Source: Cryptosporangium arvum DSM 44712 (GTDB lineage: Bacteria; Actinomycetota; Actinomycetes; Mycobacteriales; Cryptosporangiaceae). From it: 64,000 nucleotides of DNA. This document shows, one piece after another, positions 53,873-62,015 of this stretch. The notes under the pieces were generated by a model. It ran no database searches and had not been told where the DNA came from. It saw only the letters and a program-made list of their open reading frames with translations. The position numbers were made by a program, and so were the translations under genes. Each line of letters opens with the position of its first letter. Position 1 is the first letter of the stretch. The stretch is from assembly GCF_000585375.1 (NCBI RefSeq), contig NZ_KK073874.1, positions 3,844,001 to 3,908,000 of the forward strand, in the 5' to 3' direction.

Positions 53873-54487
53873 ATGCGATGGGCTCCCGATACGCGCAGCA
53901 GGCTCGAACGAGCGGCGTTGGAGCTGTTCTCCGAGCAGGGGTACACGGCGACGACCGTGCCGCAGATCACGGCGCGCGCCGGCCTGACCACGCGGACGTT
54001 CTTCCGGTACTTCGCCGACAAACGCGAAGTGCTCTTCGGTGGGAGTGAGGTCCCCGACATGGCCGCGGCCCTCATCCGCGAAGCGCCGCCCGAGTTGCGG
54101 CCGATGGACGTCATCAGGCACGTTCTCCATCAGGTGGCGGCGGCGCGGTTCGACGGTCAGAGGGAGCGGACGGCCGCGTGGAGGCGAATCATCAACGCGA
54201 ACGACTCACTCCGTGACCGCGACGCCCGCAAGCGCGCCGACCTCGTCCTCAGCGCCCGCACGGCGTTCGTCGAGCGTGGCGAGTCGCCACTCAGCGCCAC
54301 GCTTCACGCCGAGGTGGGAGCGCTCGTGTTCCACGTCGCGCTTGAGGAATGGCTGACCGAGCCGGAACCACGACCGATGGCGGAGACCGTCGACGACGTC
54401 CTCACCCGAATCGACGTGACGATCGCGGCCGACGAATCGCGTGACGTGCCGCCCGGTGATCCGGTCACCGCGTCCGATCGTCCGTGA
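53873..54487 (+). CDS. TetR family transcriptional regulator
   Basis: A 204-residue TetR protein. Helix-turn-helix at residues 8-52 (RLERAALELFSEQGYTATTV, ARAGLTTRTFFRYFADKREV). ATG at 53873. The start lies 17 bases after the second of two identical operators, so autoregulation together with control of the divergent NAD(P)-binding protein gene is almost certain. Ligand unknown. The C-terminal tail is rich in Asp and Pro. Confidence 0.93.
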   Translation: MRWAPDTRSRLERAALELFSEQGYTATTVPQITARAGLTTRTFFRYFADKREVLFGGSEVPDMAAALIREAPPELRPMDVIRHVLHQVAAARFDGQRERTAAWRRIINANDSLRDRDARKRADLVLSARTAFVERGESPLSATLHAEVGALVFHVALEEWLTEPEPRPMAETVDDVLTRIDVTIAADESRDVPPGDPVTASDRP

Positions 54488-54520
54488 TCGGCGTTCGAGG
54501 GTGCGGCCGGCCGTTCTGCT

Positions 54521-55339
54521 TCACCGCCCGCGGTTGACCCAGACCTGATTCACCCGGACGTACAGCACCTCGAACCCGGCCCTGATCATGTTGTTCAGCG
54601 ACGGGTTCGTGCCCTCGACCGGCGGGACGTACGTCTCCGCGACCAGCACCTCGCAACCGGCCGTCTCGGCCACGGCCGCCCGGGCGGCGAGCAGTGCGGA
54701 CTGTGCGCCGTGGCCCCGGTGCCCGGGTAGCGTCGCCGCGCCGTACATCGATGCGGTCGGTGGCGCGAGCCGGGTCGCGGCGGCCGCCACCATCTCGTCG
54801 TCGTCCCACGCCGCGAAGCCCAGGAACTCGCCCGACCGCCAGGCGGGCGCGTACAGGCCGGCGACCAGCGTCGGGTCCATGCCGAAGCCCGCGGCGATCA
54901 CCGCTGCGGCCCGGTCGGCGTCCGCGTCGGTGACCGGGCGCACCCGTAATCCGGTTTCTCCGGGTCGGAACGCGGCCATCGGGCAGGCCAGTTTCACCCA
55001 CGACGAGCCGGCGTTGATCCCGTGCCGGGCGGCGATGTCGTCCCAGTCGTCCGGCAGCCGGTCCGGGGCGATCTGGAAGGTGGCCCGGGTGCTTCCGTGA
55101 GCGGTGAGGAAGTCCACGGCGGCGTCCACCACGCCGGCGGTCACCGGTTCGGTGACGCCCAGTCCGAGGACCTTCGTCCAGAAGCCGGTCGGGTCCTCCG
55201 GCGTCGATACCACGACGCCGCCGCCGAGCCGGGTCGCGGCGATCCCGAACGTCTCCCGGTCGGCCGGGCTCGTGCCCGAGGCCAGCGCGTAGAGCGACTC
55301 GGCTTCGGCCGTTTCGGCGATCGCACCCCAGTGCCGCAT
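54521..55339 (-). CDS. GNAT family acetyltransferase, two-domain
   Basis: A 272-residue protein. The N-terminal half (to about 150) is a degenerate GNAT-like domain; the C-terminal half has a classical fold with LRVRPVTDADADRAAAVIAA, GFAAWDDDEMVAAAA and an acetyl-CoA loop ATLPGHRGHGAQSALLAAR. ATG at 55339 preceded by GGAG. Converges with tetR, divergent from the ECF sigma gene at 55566. Substrate unknown. Confidence 0.85.
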   Translation of the reverse strand: MRHWGAIAETAEAESLYALASGTSPADRETFGIAATRLGGGVVVSTPEDPTGFWTKVLGLGVTEPVTAGVVDAAVDFLTAHGSTRATFQIAPDRLPDDWDDIAARHGINAGSSWVKLACPMAAFRPGETGLRVRPVTDADADRAAAVIAAGFGMDPTLVAGLYAPAWRSGEFLGFAAWDDDEMVAAAATRLAPPTASMYGAATLPGHRGHGAQSALLAARAAVAETAGCEVLVAETYVPPVEGTNPSLNNMIRAGFEVLYVRVNQVWVNRGR

Positions 55340-55509
55340 GGTTTCTCCGCTTCCCGCCGGACAATTCAGGTGCGACGGTAATGGCCCGGACAAACTTGTC
55401 ACGCGGCTCCCCGAGATCACGAGCGACGCCCCAACCCGAGCGGGTGACCAGCGTCCGACAGGGCCTGCTCGTGGTGCGGACCGCGAAGGCGCACCGCCGC
55501 TCGGTGTGA

Positions 55510-55534
55510 CCTAGGGCACAGAGGCCTAGGAAAC
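55510..55534 (+). promoter_or_regulatory. Paired CCTAGG sites and GGAAAC box before sigma gene
   Basis: Two palindromic CCTAGG hexamers (55510-55515 and 55525-55530) run into GGAAAC (55529-55534), which resembles the -35 element of ECF promoters. This fits autoregulation by the downstream sigma factor but is not proof. Confidence 0.4.
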
Positions 55535-55565
55535 CCGACGCTCGGCGCCGGACGATCAGTCGGAT

Positions 55566-56108
55566 GTGAAACCGACCGTCGTCACCGAGGAGCAGCTGCT
55601 CCGGCGCATCGCGCGGGGGGACCGGGACGCCTTCGACGAGCTCTACCGGCGTACGTCGCCCTATCTCGCGATGCGTCTCCGCCGGCGCTGCGCCGACGAA
55701 GGCCTGGTGGCCGAGGTCCTGCAGGACACCTTTCTGAGCGTGTGGCGTACGGCCGGATCCTTCGGGTCGGTGCGCGGGGCCGGGGGAGCGGGCTGGCTCT
55801 GGACCATCGCGGCGCGTCGGCTCGTCGACGCGTTACGGGCGCGGCAGCGTGTCCGGGAGGTGCCGACCGACGAGCTGCCGGCCCGCAGCGCGCCCCCGGC
55901 CGAGGACGAGGCGCTGGCCGGCGCGGTGGGGGACGAGCTCGGCGCGGCGCTCGCCGCCCTCGCCCCGGACCTGCGCGAGGTCCTGCGCGCCATGGTGCTG
56001 GACGGCCTCACCGTCCGGGAGACCGCGGTGCTGCTCGGGGTGCCGGAAGGAACCGTCAAGACGCGCGCGCGGCGGGCGAAGATCGCATTGCGGGGGGCTC
56101 TGTCGTGA
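55566..56108 (+). CDS. ECF RNA polymerase sigma factor
   Basis: A 180-residue ECF sigma factor. Region 2: RRIARGDRDAFDELYRRTSP, VAEVLQDTFLSVWRTAGSF; region 4: LAPDLREVLRAMVLDGLTVR, LLGVPEGTVKTRARRAKIAL. GTG at 55566. Its stop overlaps the GTG of a zinc-binding anti-sigma gene. First gene of a five-gene operon ending with ABC transporter genes, parallel to the operon at 38490. Confidence 0.94.
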   Translation: MKPTVVTEEQLLRRIARGDRDAFDELYRRTSPYLAMRLRRRCADEGLVAEVLQDTFLSVWRTAGSFGSVRGAGGAGWLWTIAARRLVDALRARQRVREVPTDELPARSAPPAEDEALAGAVGDELGAALAALAPDLREVLRAMVLDGLTVRETAVLLGVPEGTVKTRARRAKIALRGALS

Positions 56109-56896
56109 CCAGTCATGTTCCGGGGAAATCGCTCGCCGCCTACGCCCGTGGCGAGCTCGACGACGCGTCGTCGTGGACGGTCGAGGCGCATGTGGACAGC
56201 TGCCCGGTGTGCGTGATGCGGCTCGGAGACATGGCCGGGCCGGACGTCGAGGCGATGGTCGACGCCGGACGGGCGGGCATCGCGGCGCACTGGCCGGTGA
56301 CCGCTCCGGTGCGCCGGCGCGCCTGGCAGCCCGCGTGGCGACGATGGACGAGCTGGTCGTTGGTGGCTCCGGCGGTCGTCACGGTGCTGGCGCTCCTCGC
56401 CGCTTTCGTGTTGGACCGGGAGTATCCCGACCGGCCGTCGCTGGTGCTGCTCCTCGCGCCGGTCGCGCCGCTGGCCGGCCTGGCGCTCGCCTGGTCGCAC
56501 CACGGCGACCCGGGCTGGGAGGCGGTGGCCGGAACCGCACGGGCCGGCCTGGACCTGCTGCTGCGCCGCTCTCTGGTGGTGCTGGCCGCGGTGGTTCCCC
56601 CGCTGGCGGTCGTCGGCTGGGCCCTCGGCCGGGCCCCGGCCCTGTGGCTGTTGCCCTGTCTCACCTTCACCTCGGCGACGCTCCTGCTGGGCAGCCTCGT
56701 CGGCGTGTCTCGGGCCGCGGCCGTGCTGGGCGGCGGCTGGGTCCTCGCGATCGCGACGCCGGCCGTCGTCGCCGGTGTGTCACCGGTGCTGATCCAGCCG
56801 GCGAGCGTGCCCGTCTGGGCCGTCGCCGGTGTCCTCATGCCCGTTCTGACTTTGCTGCGTTCAGGCGCCATGCGGCGCCTGAACAGCTGGAGATAG
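56105..56896 (+). CDS. Transmembrane anti-sigma factor with zinc-finger head
   Basis: A 263-residue protein. The N-terminal 40 residues hold the ZAS motif HVDSCPVC (His, Cys, Cys in HxxxCxxC spacing), the hallmark of anti-sigma factors. Five to six membrane helices follow from about residue 82. GTG overlaps the sigma stop. Unlike single-helix RsrA/RskA-type anti-sigmas, the large membrane part suggests sensing in the bilayer or from the co-encoded ABC transporter. Confidence 0.88.
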   Translation: MTSHVPGKSLAAYARGELDDASSWTVEAHVDSCPVCVMRLGDMAGPDVEAMVDAGRAGIAAHWPVTAPVRRRAWQPAWRRWTSWSLVAPAVVTVLALLAAFVLDREYPDRPSLVLLLAPVAPLAGLALAWSHHGDPGWEAVAGTARAGLDLLLRRSLVVLAAVVPPLAVVGWALGRAPALWLLPCLTFTSATLLLGSLVGVSRAAAVLGGGWVLAIATPAVVAGVSPVLIQPASVPVWAVAGVLMPVLTLLRSGAMRRLNSWR

Positions 56897-56904
56897 GAGT
56901 TCCG

Positions 56905-57702
56905 ATGATCCGCGCAGTCAGCGATCACGAGATTCAGCCGCCCGGGTACGCCTGGTCGATCGACGCCGCGGGGCTGCGGGTGAAGGCCGGTAAGCACCGC
57001 GCGGTGAACGACCTGAACCTGTCGCTGAGCACCGGCGTGCACGGTCTGCTCGGCCCGAACGGCGCCGGCAAGACCACTCTCATGCGTGCCCTGTCCACGG
57101 TGATCAAGCCGGAGGACGGTGTCCTGCGCCTGCTCGGCACGGACGCGCGGCGTAGCGACGGTCTGCGGCAACTGCGTACCAAGCTCGGCTACCTGCCTCA
57201 GCACTTCGGCTTCTACCCCAAGTTCACCGTGCGCGACTACGTCGAGTACATGGCCTGGTTACGGGAGATGCCGAAGCGGGCGGTGCCGGCGGCGACCCAA
57301 CGCGCGATCGACCGGGTCGGCCTGACCGACCGCGCCGACTCCCGGCTGAAGTCGCTGTCCGGCGGCATGCTGCGCCGTGCGGGGATCGCGCAGGCGATCG
57401 TCAACGATCCCGCGGTGCTGCTGCTCGACGAGCCGACGGTCGGACTCGATCCGGAGCAGCGGGTCGAGTTCCGCGGCCTGCTCCGCGACCTCGGCGCCGA
57501 CAGCTGTGTCGTGGTCTCCACGCACCTGGTCGAAGACGTCGTGGCGGCCTGCACCGACGTGGTCGTGATGGCGGCCGGCTCGAGTGTCTTCCAGGGTGTG
57601 CCGGCCGACCTGATCCGCCTCGGTGACGACGGCGGGATCGGCGACAGCCCGGCCGAGCGCGGCTACTCCCTCCTGCTCCAGCGCCATCGGGACGGTGTCT
57701 GA
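56905..57702 (+). CDS. ABC transporter ATP-binding protein
   Basis: A 265-residue ATPase. Walker A GPNGAGKTT, Q-loop YLPQHFG, signature LSGGMLRR, Walker B VLLLDEPTVGLD, switch STHLVEDV. ATG at 56905 after AGGAG. It shares the layout and many residues with the ATPase at 41315. The C-terminal accessory domain is much shorter than there. Confidence 0.92.
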   Translation: MIRAVSDHEIQPPGYAWSIDAAGLRVKAGKHRAVNDLNLSLSTGVHGLLGPNGAGKTTLMRALSTVIKPEDGVLRLLGTDARRSDGLRQLRTKLGYLPQHFGFYPKFTVRDYVEYMAWLREMPKRAVPAATQRAIDRVGLTDRADSRLKSLSGGMLRRAGIAQAIVNDPAVLLLDEPTVGLDPEQRVEFRGLLRDLGADSCVVVSTHLVEDVVAACTDVVVMAAGSSVFQGVPADLIRLGDDGGIGDSPAERGYSLLLQRHRDGV

Positions 57703-59054
57703 TGGCCGGTCCGACGCGCATCGAGCTGCGCCGCTCGAACGCGCGCGCCCTCGGGCTCGTCGTCGGTGTCGTCGCCGCGGCCTGGTTCGCCGGCGAGACC
57801 GGCCACTGGTGGCGCCAATGGAACTCGTTGGCCATCGTGGCGACGTCCGCGATGTTCGTCCTGGCGCCGCTGGCACTGGCCGGGGGCGCGATGTTCGGCC
57901 GCCGGGACGGGCTGACCCGCGCCGACGAGCTCATCAGCAGCACCGGGCGACCGCGTTGGCACCGGGTCACGCCCGGGATCGCCGCCCTCACGATCGCGAC
58001 GACCGTCGGGTATCTGCTCGTCGTGACCGTGGACGCCGTGGTGGTCGCGGTCAACGGCAGCTATCTCGGTGTCGCCGGTCTGCTGTCGATGCTGGTGGAC
58101 GTCACCGTCCTCGCCGGTGCCGTCTGGGTCGGGATCGGCGTCGGCCGGGCCTGGCCGTCCCCGATGGTCCCGCCGGCCTTGGCCGTCATCGGTCTGGTGG
58201 TCCAGCTGGCCGGTGACACGATCACCGGGCCCGACGGTTCGGCCACCCCGCTGGCTGCCCTGTCGATGCTGGTCCAGCCGCTGGGTGCCGACTGGGAGAC
58301 GGCCAGCCGGGCGGCGGTCCTCGGCCGGCTGGCCCTCGGTCTCGGCCTGCTGGCCGGGGGCGCTCTGCTGACGGTCGGCGCCTCCCGGCTCATCCGCGCC
58401 GGTGGCCCGGTCGCGGTGGCGGCCGGTGTGGCGGTGATGATGGTGGTGTCGCCGACCGCCGCGTCGCGACCCACCAACCAGATCGACGCCGCGGCTCAGC
58501 GTCTGGTCTGCGCGAACAATGGTCCGCAGGTGTGTGTCACCGCGGTGCACGCCTACCTGCTGCCGTCGGTGGTTCCCCAGGCGCGCGCCGCGCTGACGAA
58601 GCTGGCCAAACTCCCGGACGCGCCGACGCGGATCGTCGAATGGCACGCCGACACCGTCGGCACCGGCGACGACTTCGACTATCTGAGCGACACCCCGAAG
58701 ACCGAGCCCGGCACCGTGTTCTTCCGGCTCGACCTGGCCGATCAGGACCGGGACACCGACATCGAGGCCAGCATCCTCAACGGCGCGGGCACGACCGCCA
58801 ACGGCTGCCGGCTCAACGACCCGGACGCGTTGTGGGCGGCCGGTGCCTGGCTCGCCGGCGGCGACACCCTCGACGTGAAGGATTTCGTCTTCGGTCTGAA
58901 GCTGTTCCCCGACGACTACCAGCCGGTGCTGCGAAAACTACGAGAGGCTCCCGAGAAGGAGCAGATCCGCCGCGTGACGGCGTTGCGTGACGCCGCCAAC
59001 GCCTGTCGGACGACCAACCTGACCGCCATCCTCACCGGGACGAGCGCCGCATGA
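57702..59054 (+). CDS. ABC-linked membrane protein with outside C-terminal domain
   Basis: A 450-residue protein. About six to seven helices in residues 10-260, then a soluble domain of about 190 residues that starts after RPTNQIDAAAQRLVC and holds several Cys (RLVCANNGPQVCVTA, NGCRLNDPD, ANACRTTN). It is a permease fused to an outside domain rather than a simple ABC-2 protein. ATG overlaps the ATPase stop by one base (TGATG). Confidence 0.82.
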   Translation: MAGPTRIELRRSNARALGLVVGVVAAAWFAGETGHWWRQWNSLAIVATSAMFVLAPLALAGGAMFGRRDGLTRADELISSTGRPRWHRVTPGIAALTIATTVGYLLVVTVDAVVVAVNGSYLGVAGLLSMLVDVTVLAGAVWVGIGVGRAWPSPMVPPALAVIGLVVQLAGDTITGPDGSATPLAALSMLVQPLGADWETASRAAVLGRLALGLGLLAGGALLTVGASRLIRAGGPVAVAAGVAVMMVVSPTAASRPTNQIDAAAQRLVCANNGPQVCVTAVHAYLLPSVVPQARAALTKLAKLPDAPTRIVEWHADTVGTGDDFDYLSDTPKTEPGTVFFRLDLADQDRDTDIEASILNGAGTTANGCRLNDPDALWAAGAWLAGGDTLDVKDFVFGLKLFPDDYQPVLRKLREAPEKEQIRRVTALRDAANACRTTNLTAILTGTSAA

Positions 59055-59668
59055 TCCGCTGGACGGTGCTGTACGTGCGTTCCCGACGTCTCCCGGCGGC
59101 CGTCGCCTTCTCAGCGGTCGCGGTCGCGGTGGTGGCCGGCGTCTGGCGGCTGTTCTCGGACAGCCCGGCGACACCCGCGAACCTTGCCGTCGGCGTGGGC
59201 CTCCTGGCGTTGGCCCCGCTGATCCCGACGCTGAGCGGCGACGACGACGCCCTCGAGTCGACCGCCGCCCTGCCGTGGCCGCCCCGCCGGGCCGCGCACC
59301 TGGTCGCGCTGTTCGGCGGAGGGGTCGCGCTACTGACCGTCGCCGCGGCCCTGGGCATCGAATTCGGAACCGGATGGCAGATCGTTCGCAACGGCGCCGG
59401 TCTGACCGGACTGATCGGTCTGGGCGCCGCGCTCACCGGCGCCCAGCTCGCCTGGCTCGTCCCGGTCGTCTGGACCGGTATCCAGGTGATGGGCGCGGCC
59501 GCCGCCGCGGGCGGGGTCGAACGGCAGCTTCTGTTCTGGCAGCTGCAGCCGGACAGCAGCCGCGCCGCCGCGGTCGTGGCCGTGGTGCTGGCGGCGGCCG
59601 GTCTCCTCACGTACGCGATCCGCGGGTGCCCCCGGCGTTCGCCCGGTGAGGTCACCGTGGGCCAATGA
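59051..59668 (+). CDS. Membrane protein of ABC operon
   Basis: A 205-residue protein with about six helices, beginning with the short basic MIRWTVLYVRSRRLP. ATGA overlap with the preceding gene. Probably the second permease subunit. It is the last gene of the sigma/anti-sigma/ABC operon and is followed by 340 gene-free bases. Confidence 0.8.
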   Translation: MIRWTVLYVRSRRLPAAVAFSAVAVAVVAGVWRLFSDSPATPANLAVGVGLLALAPLIPTLSGDDDALESTAALPWPPRRAAHLVALFGGGVALLTVAAALGIEFGTGWQIVRNGAGLTGLIGLGAALTGAQLAWLVPVVWTGIQVMGAAAAAGGVERQLLFWQLQPDSSRAAAVVAVVLAAAGLLTYAIRGCPRRSPGEVTVGQ

Positions 59669-60008
59669 GCCCGGACCGACACGTTCGGACCGGTCGAGCC
59701 CGCCCCACCGGAACCCGTGGATACCGCGTGGTCGCGGGCATCCGACCGACCGGAGACGGGTCGACCCAGATCGAACTCGGTCCGCCGGACCTGCGGCCGG
59801 CGTAGTTCGACCCTGCCGAGGGGGGTGCGTCGGCGCCGCCGGGCCCACCCCAGTCCGACGATTCGCGGCGTGCCTGTGCGCTGGACCCGCGGCGGTCGGA
59901 CGGACCGGCACGCGGCCACCCGGCGGCTCGAGCACCGCCTGGGCGATCGGGGCGAAGGCCGGGGCGGCTGATCGACGTCGATCAGCCGCCGACACGGCCC
60001 GATGCCGA
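59669..60008. other. 340-base stretch without a gene
   Basis: Between two convergent units. Frames present on both strands lack ribosome sites and families. Its notable content is the 28-base palindrome at 59963-59990. Confidence 0.5.
59963..59990. terminator. Perfect 28-base palindrome, probable terminator
   Basis: Arms GGCGGCTGATCG and CGATCAGCCGCC around ACGT form a perfect palindrome, 19 bases past the stop of the minus-strand SnoaL gene. As RNA it would make a 12-pair hairpin with a four-base loop on either strand. Confidence 0.6.
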
Positions 60009-60770
60009 TCAGAACAGGCTGTTCCCGTGGGGCAGGGTGGCCGGGATCTCGGGGGTGACGTCCCAGTGCTCGACGATCCTCCCGGCGTCGACGCGGAAGA
60101 GGTCGTAGAACGCGGTCGGGGTCGGCCCGAACCTGCCCTCGGACACCGTGAGCACGAAGTTGCCCTCGGCGATCACCTGGTGGACGGTGTCGTAGACCAT
60201 CGCGATGCCCTGGTCGGCCAGCGCTTGGAGCGCGGATCCGAGCCCGTCGAGGTTGTCGCCGATGGCGACGTTGTGCTGGGCGTAGCTCTCGGTGCTGAGG
60301 TACTCGGTGAGCAGGTCGACCTTGCCGCCCTTGAGCACGTTCTCGACGAAGCCGGCCACCAGTTCCCGGTTGGCGTCGGTCTGGTCCAGGTCGGTGACCT
60401 CGGTGGGGCCGTCGGTCTGCGAGCGGCCGGACACCGTCTCGGCGACGACCGGAGTGAGCGCGTCCCAGTGCTCGGCGAGCACGCCGTCGGCCACACGGAA
60501 GATGTCGAAGGCGACGAGCGGGTCGGGCCCGAAGCCGTGGTAGGTGCCGTGCAGGGCGACCAGGTCACCGTCGGCGACGACCCGGTGCAGGTCGTAGCGG
60601 AAGCCGTCGGGCAGGTTCTCGACGAGCCCGCGGATGCCCTCGGGGCCGTCGGCGGCGAGGCTGCTGTGCTGGACGTAGTCGGGGGAGACCCAGCGGTCGA
60701 CGGCGGTCGCGTCCTTGTCGCCGAACAGCTGGCCGGTGGCGGTCAGAACGACGTTCTTGGTGGTGGTCAT
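60009..60770 (-). CDS. Tandem SnoaL/NTF2-like protein
   Basis: A 253-residue protein made of two NTF2-like repeats: residues 1-125 (VVLTATGQLFGDKDATAVDR, WVSPDYVQHSSLAADGPEG, DIFRVADGVLAEHWD) and 130-253 (LVAGFVENVLKGGKVDLLTE, YLSTESYAQHNVAIGDNLDG, DLFRVDAGRIVEHWDV). Each carries YxQH and EHWD. ATG at 60770 follows AGGAGAG. Divergent from an AraC gene, its likely regulator. SnoaL-like proteins often act on small hydroxylated compounds; a single substrate cannot be named. Confidence 0.85.
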   Translation of the reverse strand: MTTTKNVVLTATGQLFGDKDATAVDRWVSPDYVQHSSLAADGPEGIRGLVENLPDGFRYDLHRVVADGDLVALHGTYHGFGPDPLVAFDIFRVADGVLAEHWDALTPVVAETVSGRSQTDGPTEVTDLDQTDANRELVAGFVENVLKGGKVDLLTEYLSTESYAQHNVAIGDNLDGLGSALQALADQGIAMVYDTVHQVIAEGNFVLTVSEGRFGPTPTAFYDLFRVDAGRIVEHWDVTPEIPATLPHGNSLF

Positions 60771-60788
60771 GATTTCACTCTCCTGTTC

Positions 60789-60802
60789 CGTTGGTCCCAA
60801 CG
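60789..60802. promoter_or_regulatory. Inverted repeat in SnoaL/AraC divergent promoter
   Basis: CGTTGG and CCAACG separated by TC, 19 bases upstream of the SnoaL gene start on the minus strand. Candidate AraC or promoter-associated site. Confidence 0.4.
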
Positions 60803-60846
60803 TAGGAGAGGGACGGTGATGTGACCGGGTACGGTAGTGACCTGTG

Positions 60847-61782
60847 ATGGTCAAAAACCGCCAAGCGATCCGGGAGATCGGCTTCGCTGCGCCGGCCGGG
60901 GTCTCGCGTGGCGTCGAGGTCCTGAGCCTGGCGCAGTTCCGGTCCCGGGTCGTGTCCGGTCCGCCGCGGCGGCCGACCTTCCATCACCTGCTGACGATCG
61001 AGCGCGGTTCGTTGCGGCACACGGTCGACTTCACCGGCTACACCGTGTCGTCGGGCGACTGGCTGTGGGTGCGGCCGGGGCAGGTGCAGCAGTGGGGCGA
61101 GCTCGGTGACGTCGGCGGCACGCTCATCCTGTTCGAACCCGATTTTCTCGATTCCGCCACGGTGGCCGCCGCGCGGCTCGGGGACACCTACGCTCCGGTC
61201 GTCTACCAGCCGGCCGAGGACGAGCGGCAGCGGTTGACCGACGCGGCCGTGCATCTCTCCCGGGCGTTCGAGGCGCCAGGAGGTCTGCCGCTCGACATCC
61301 GTCAGACCGTGCTGCGGCACCTGCTCGCGGTACTGCTGCTGCGGCTGGCGTTCGTCCCGGGCGACAGCACGTCGGAACCGGGCGACACGTTCCGGCGCTT
61401 CCGCGACGCGGTCGAGCACGCGTTCGTGCGCACCCGGCGGCTGGAGGACTACGCGCGCACGCTCGGCTACTCCAGCCGCACGCTGTCCCGGGCCACCCGG
61501 GCGGCGGTGGGGATCAACGCGAAGGATTTCATCGACCAGCGCGCGGTCCTGGAGGCCAAGCGTCTTCTCGCGCACAGCGATCAGACCGCCGCGCAGGTCG
61601 CGGTCCGGCTCGGCTTCAGCAGTGCCACGAACTTCACCAAGTACTTCCACCAGCGCACGGGCACCACACCGATCGCGTTCCGCGCCGCGATGCGCGGCGC
61701 CCCCCACGCCTCTCCAGGGCCGACGCCCGCTCACCTCGCGAGCGCGCGGCAGAGCTCGCCGCCCCGTGGCGAGCCCAGCTGA
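60847..61782 (+). CDS. AraC family transcriptional regulator
   Basis: A 311-residue AraC protein. N-terminal cupin-like ligand domain (LTIERGSLRHTVDFTGYTVS, WLWVRPGQVQQWG) and C-terminal double helix-turn-helix at about 200-285 (LEDYARTLGYSSRTLSRATR, AAQVAVRLGFSSATNFTKYF). ATG at 60847; the GTG at 60844 would add one residue. Divergent from the tandem SnoaL gene with 76 bases between. A hairpin at 61822 follows. Confidence 0.93.
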   Translation: MVKNRQAIREIGFAAPAGVSRGVEVLSLAQFRSRVVSGPPRRPTFHHLLTIERGSLRHTVDFTGYTVSSGDWLWVRPGQVQQWGELGDVGGTLILFEPDFLDSATVAAARLGDTYAPVVYQPAEDERQRLTDAAVHLSRAFEAPGGLPLDIRQTVLRHLLAVLLLRLAFVPGDSTSEPGDTFRRFRDAVEHAFVRTRRLEDYARTLGYSSRTLSRATRAAVGINAKDFIDQRAVLEAKRLLAHSDQTAAQVAVRLGFSSATNFTKYFHQRTGTTPIAFRAAMRGAPHASPGPTPAHLASARQSSPPRGEPS

Positions 61783-61821
61783 GGCGCTGTCGTACAAGGT
61801 GCTTGTTGCTGATCGGGGGCG

Positions 61822-61843
61822 GCGGGCGTCTTCTCCCGCCCGC
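61822..61843 (+). terminator. Hairpin after araC-type gene
   Basis: Arms GCGGGCG (61822-61828) and CGCCCGC (61837-61843), eight-base loop, 40 bases after the stop. Confidence 0.45.
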
Positions 61844-62015
61844 GGTGGTCAGCGTCGTGGCGCGCCGGTGGTCGACCGCCGTTCCGGGTCCGCGACCGGT
61901 TGACGTACTGACTGCTCTGCCAGTCGGGGGAGGATCCAACCTCCGAATCGACGAAAGGCCCAAATAGGTATTATCGCTCGTAGAGACGCTCTGGCGCGCA
62001 TATTTCGGGGGGATC

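Noticed and set aside
59646-60824. 392-residue plus-strand frame across the 28-base palindrome
   Set aside because: Shadow of the tandem SnoaL gene extended through gene-free DNA.
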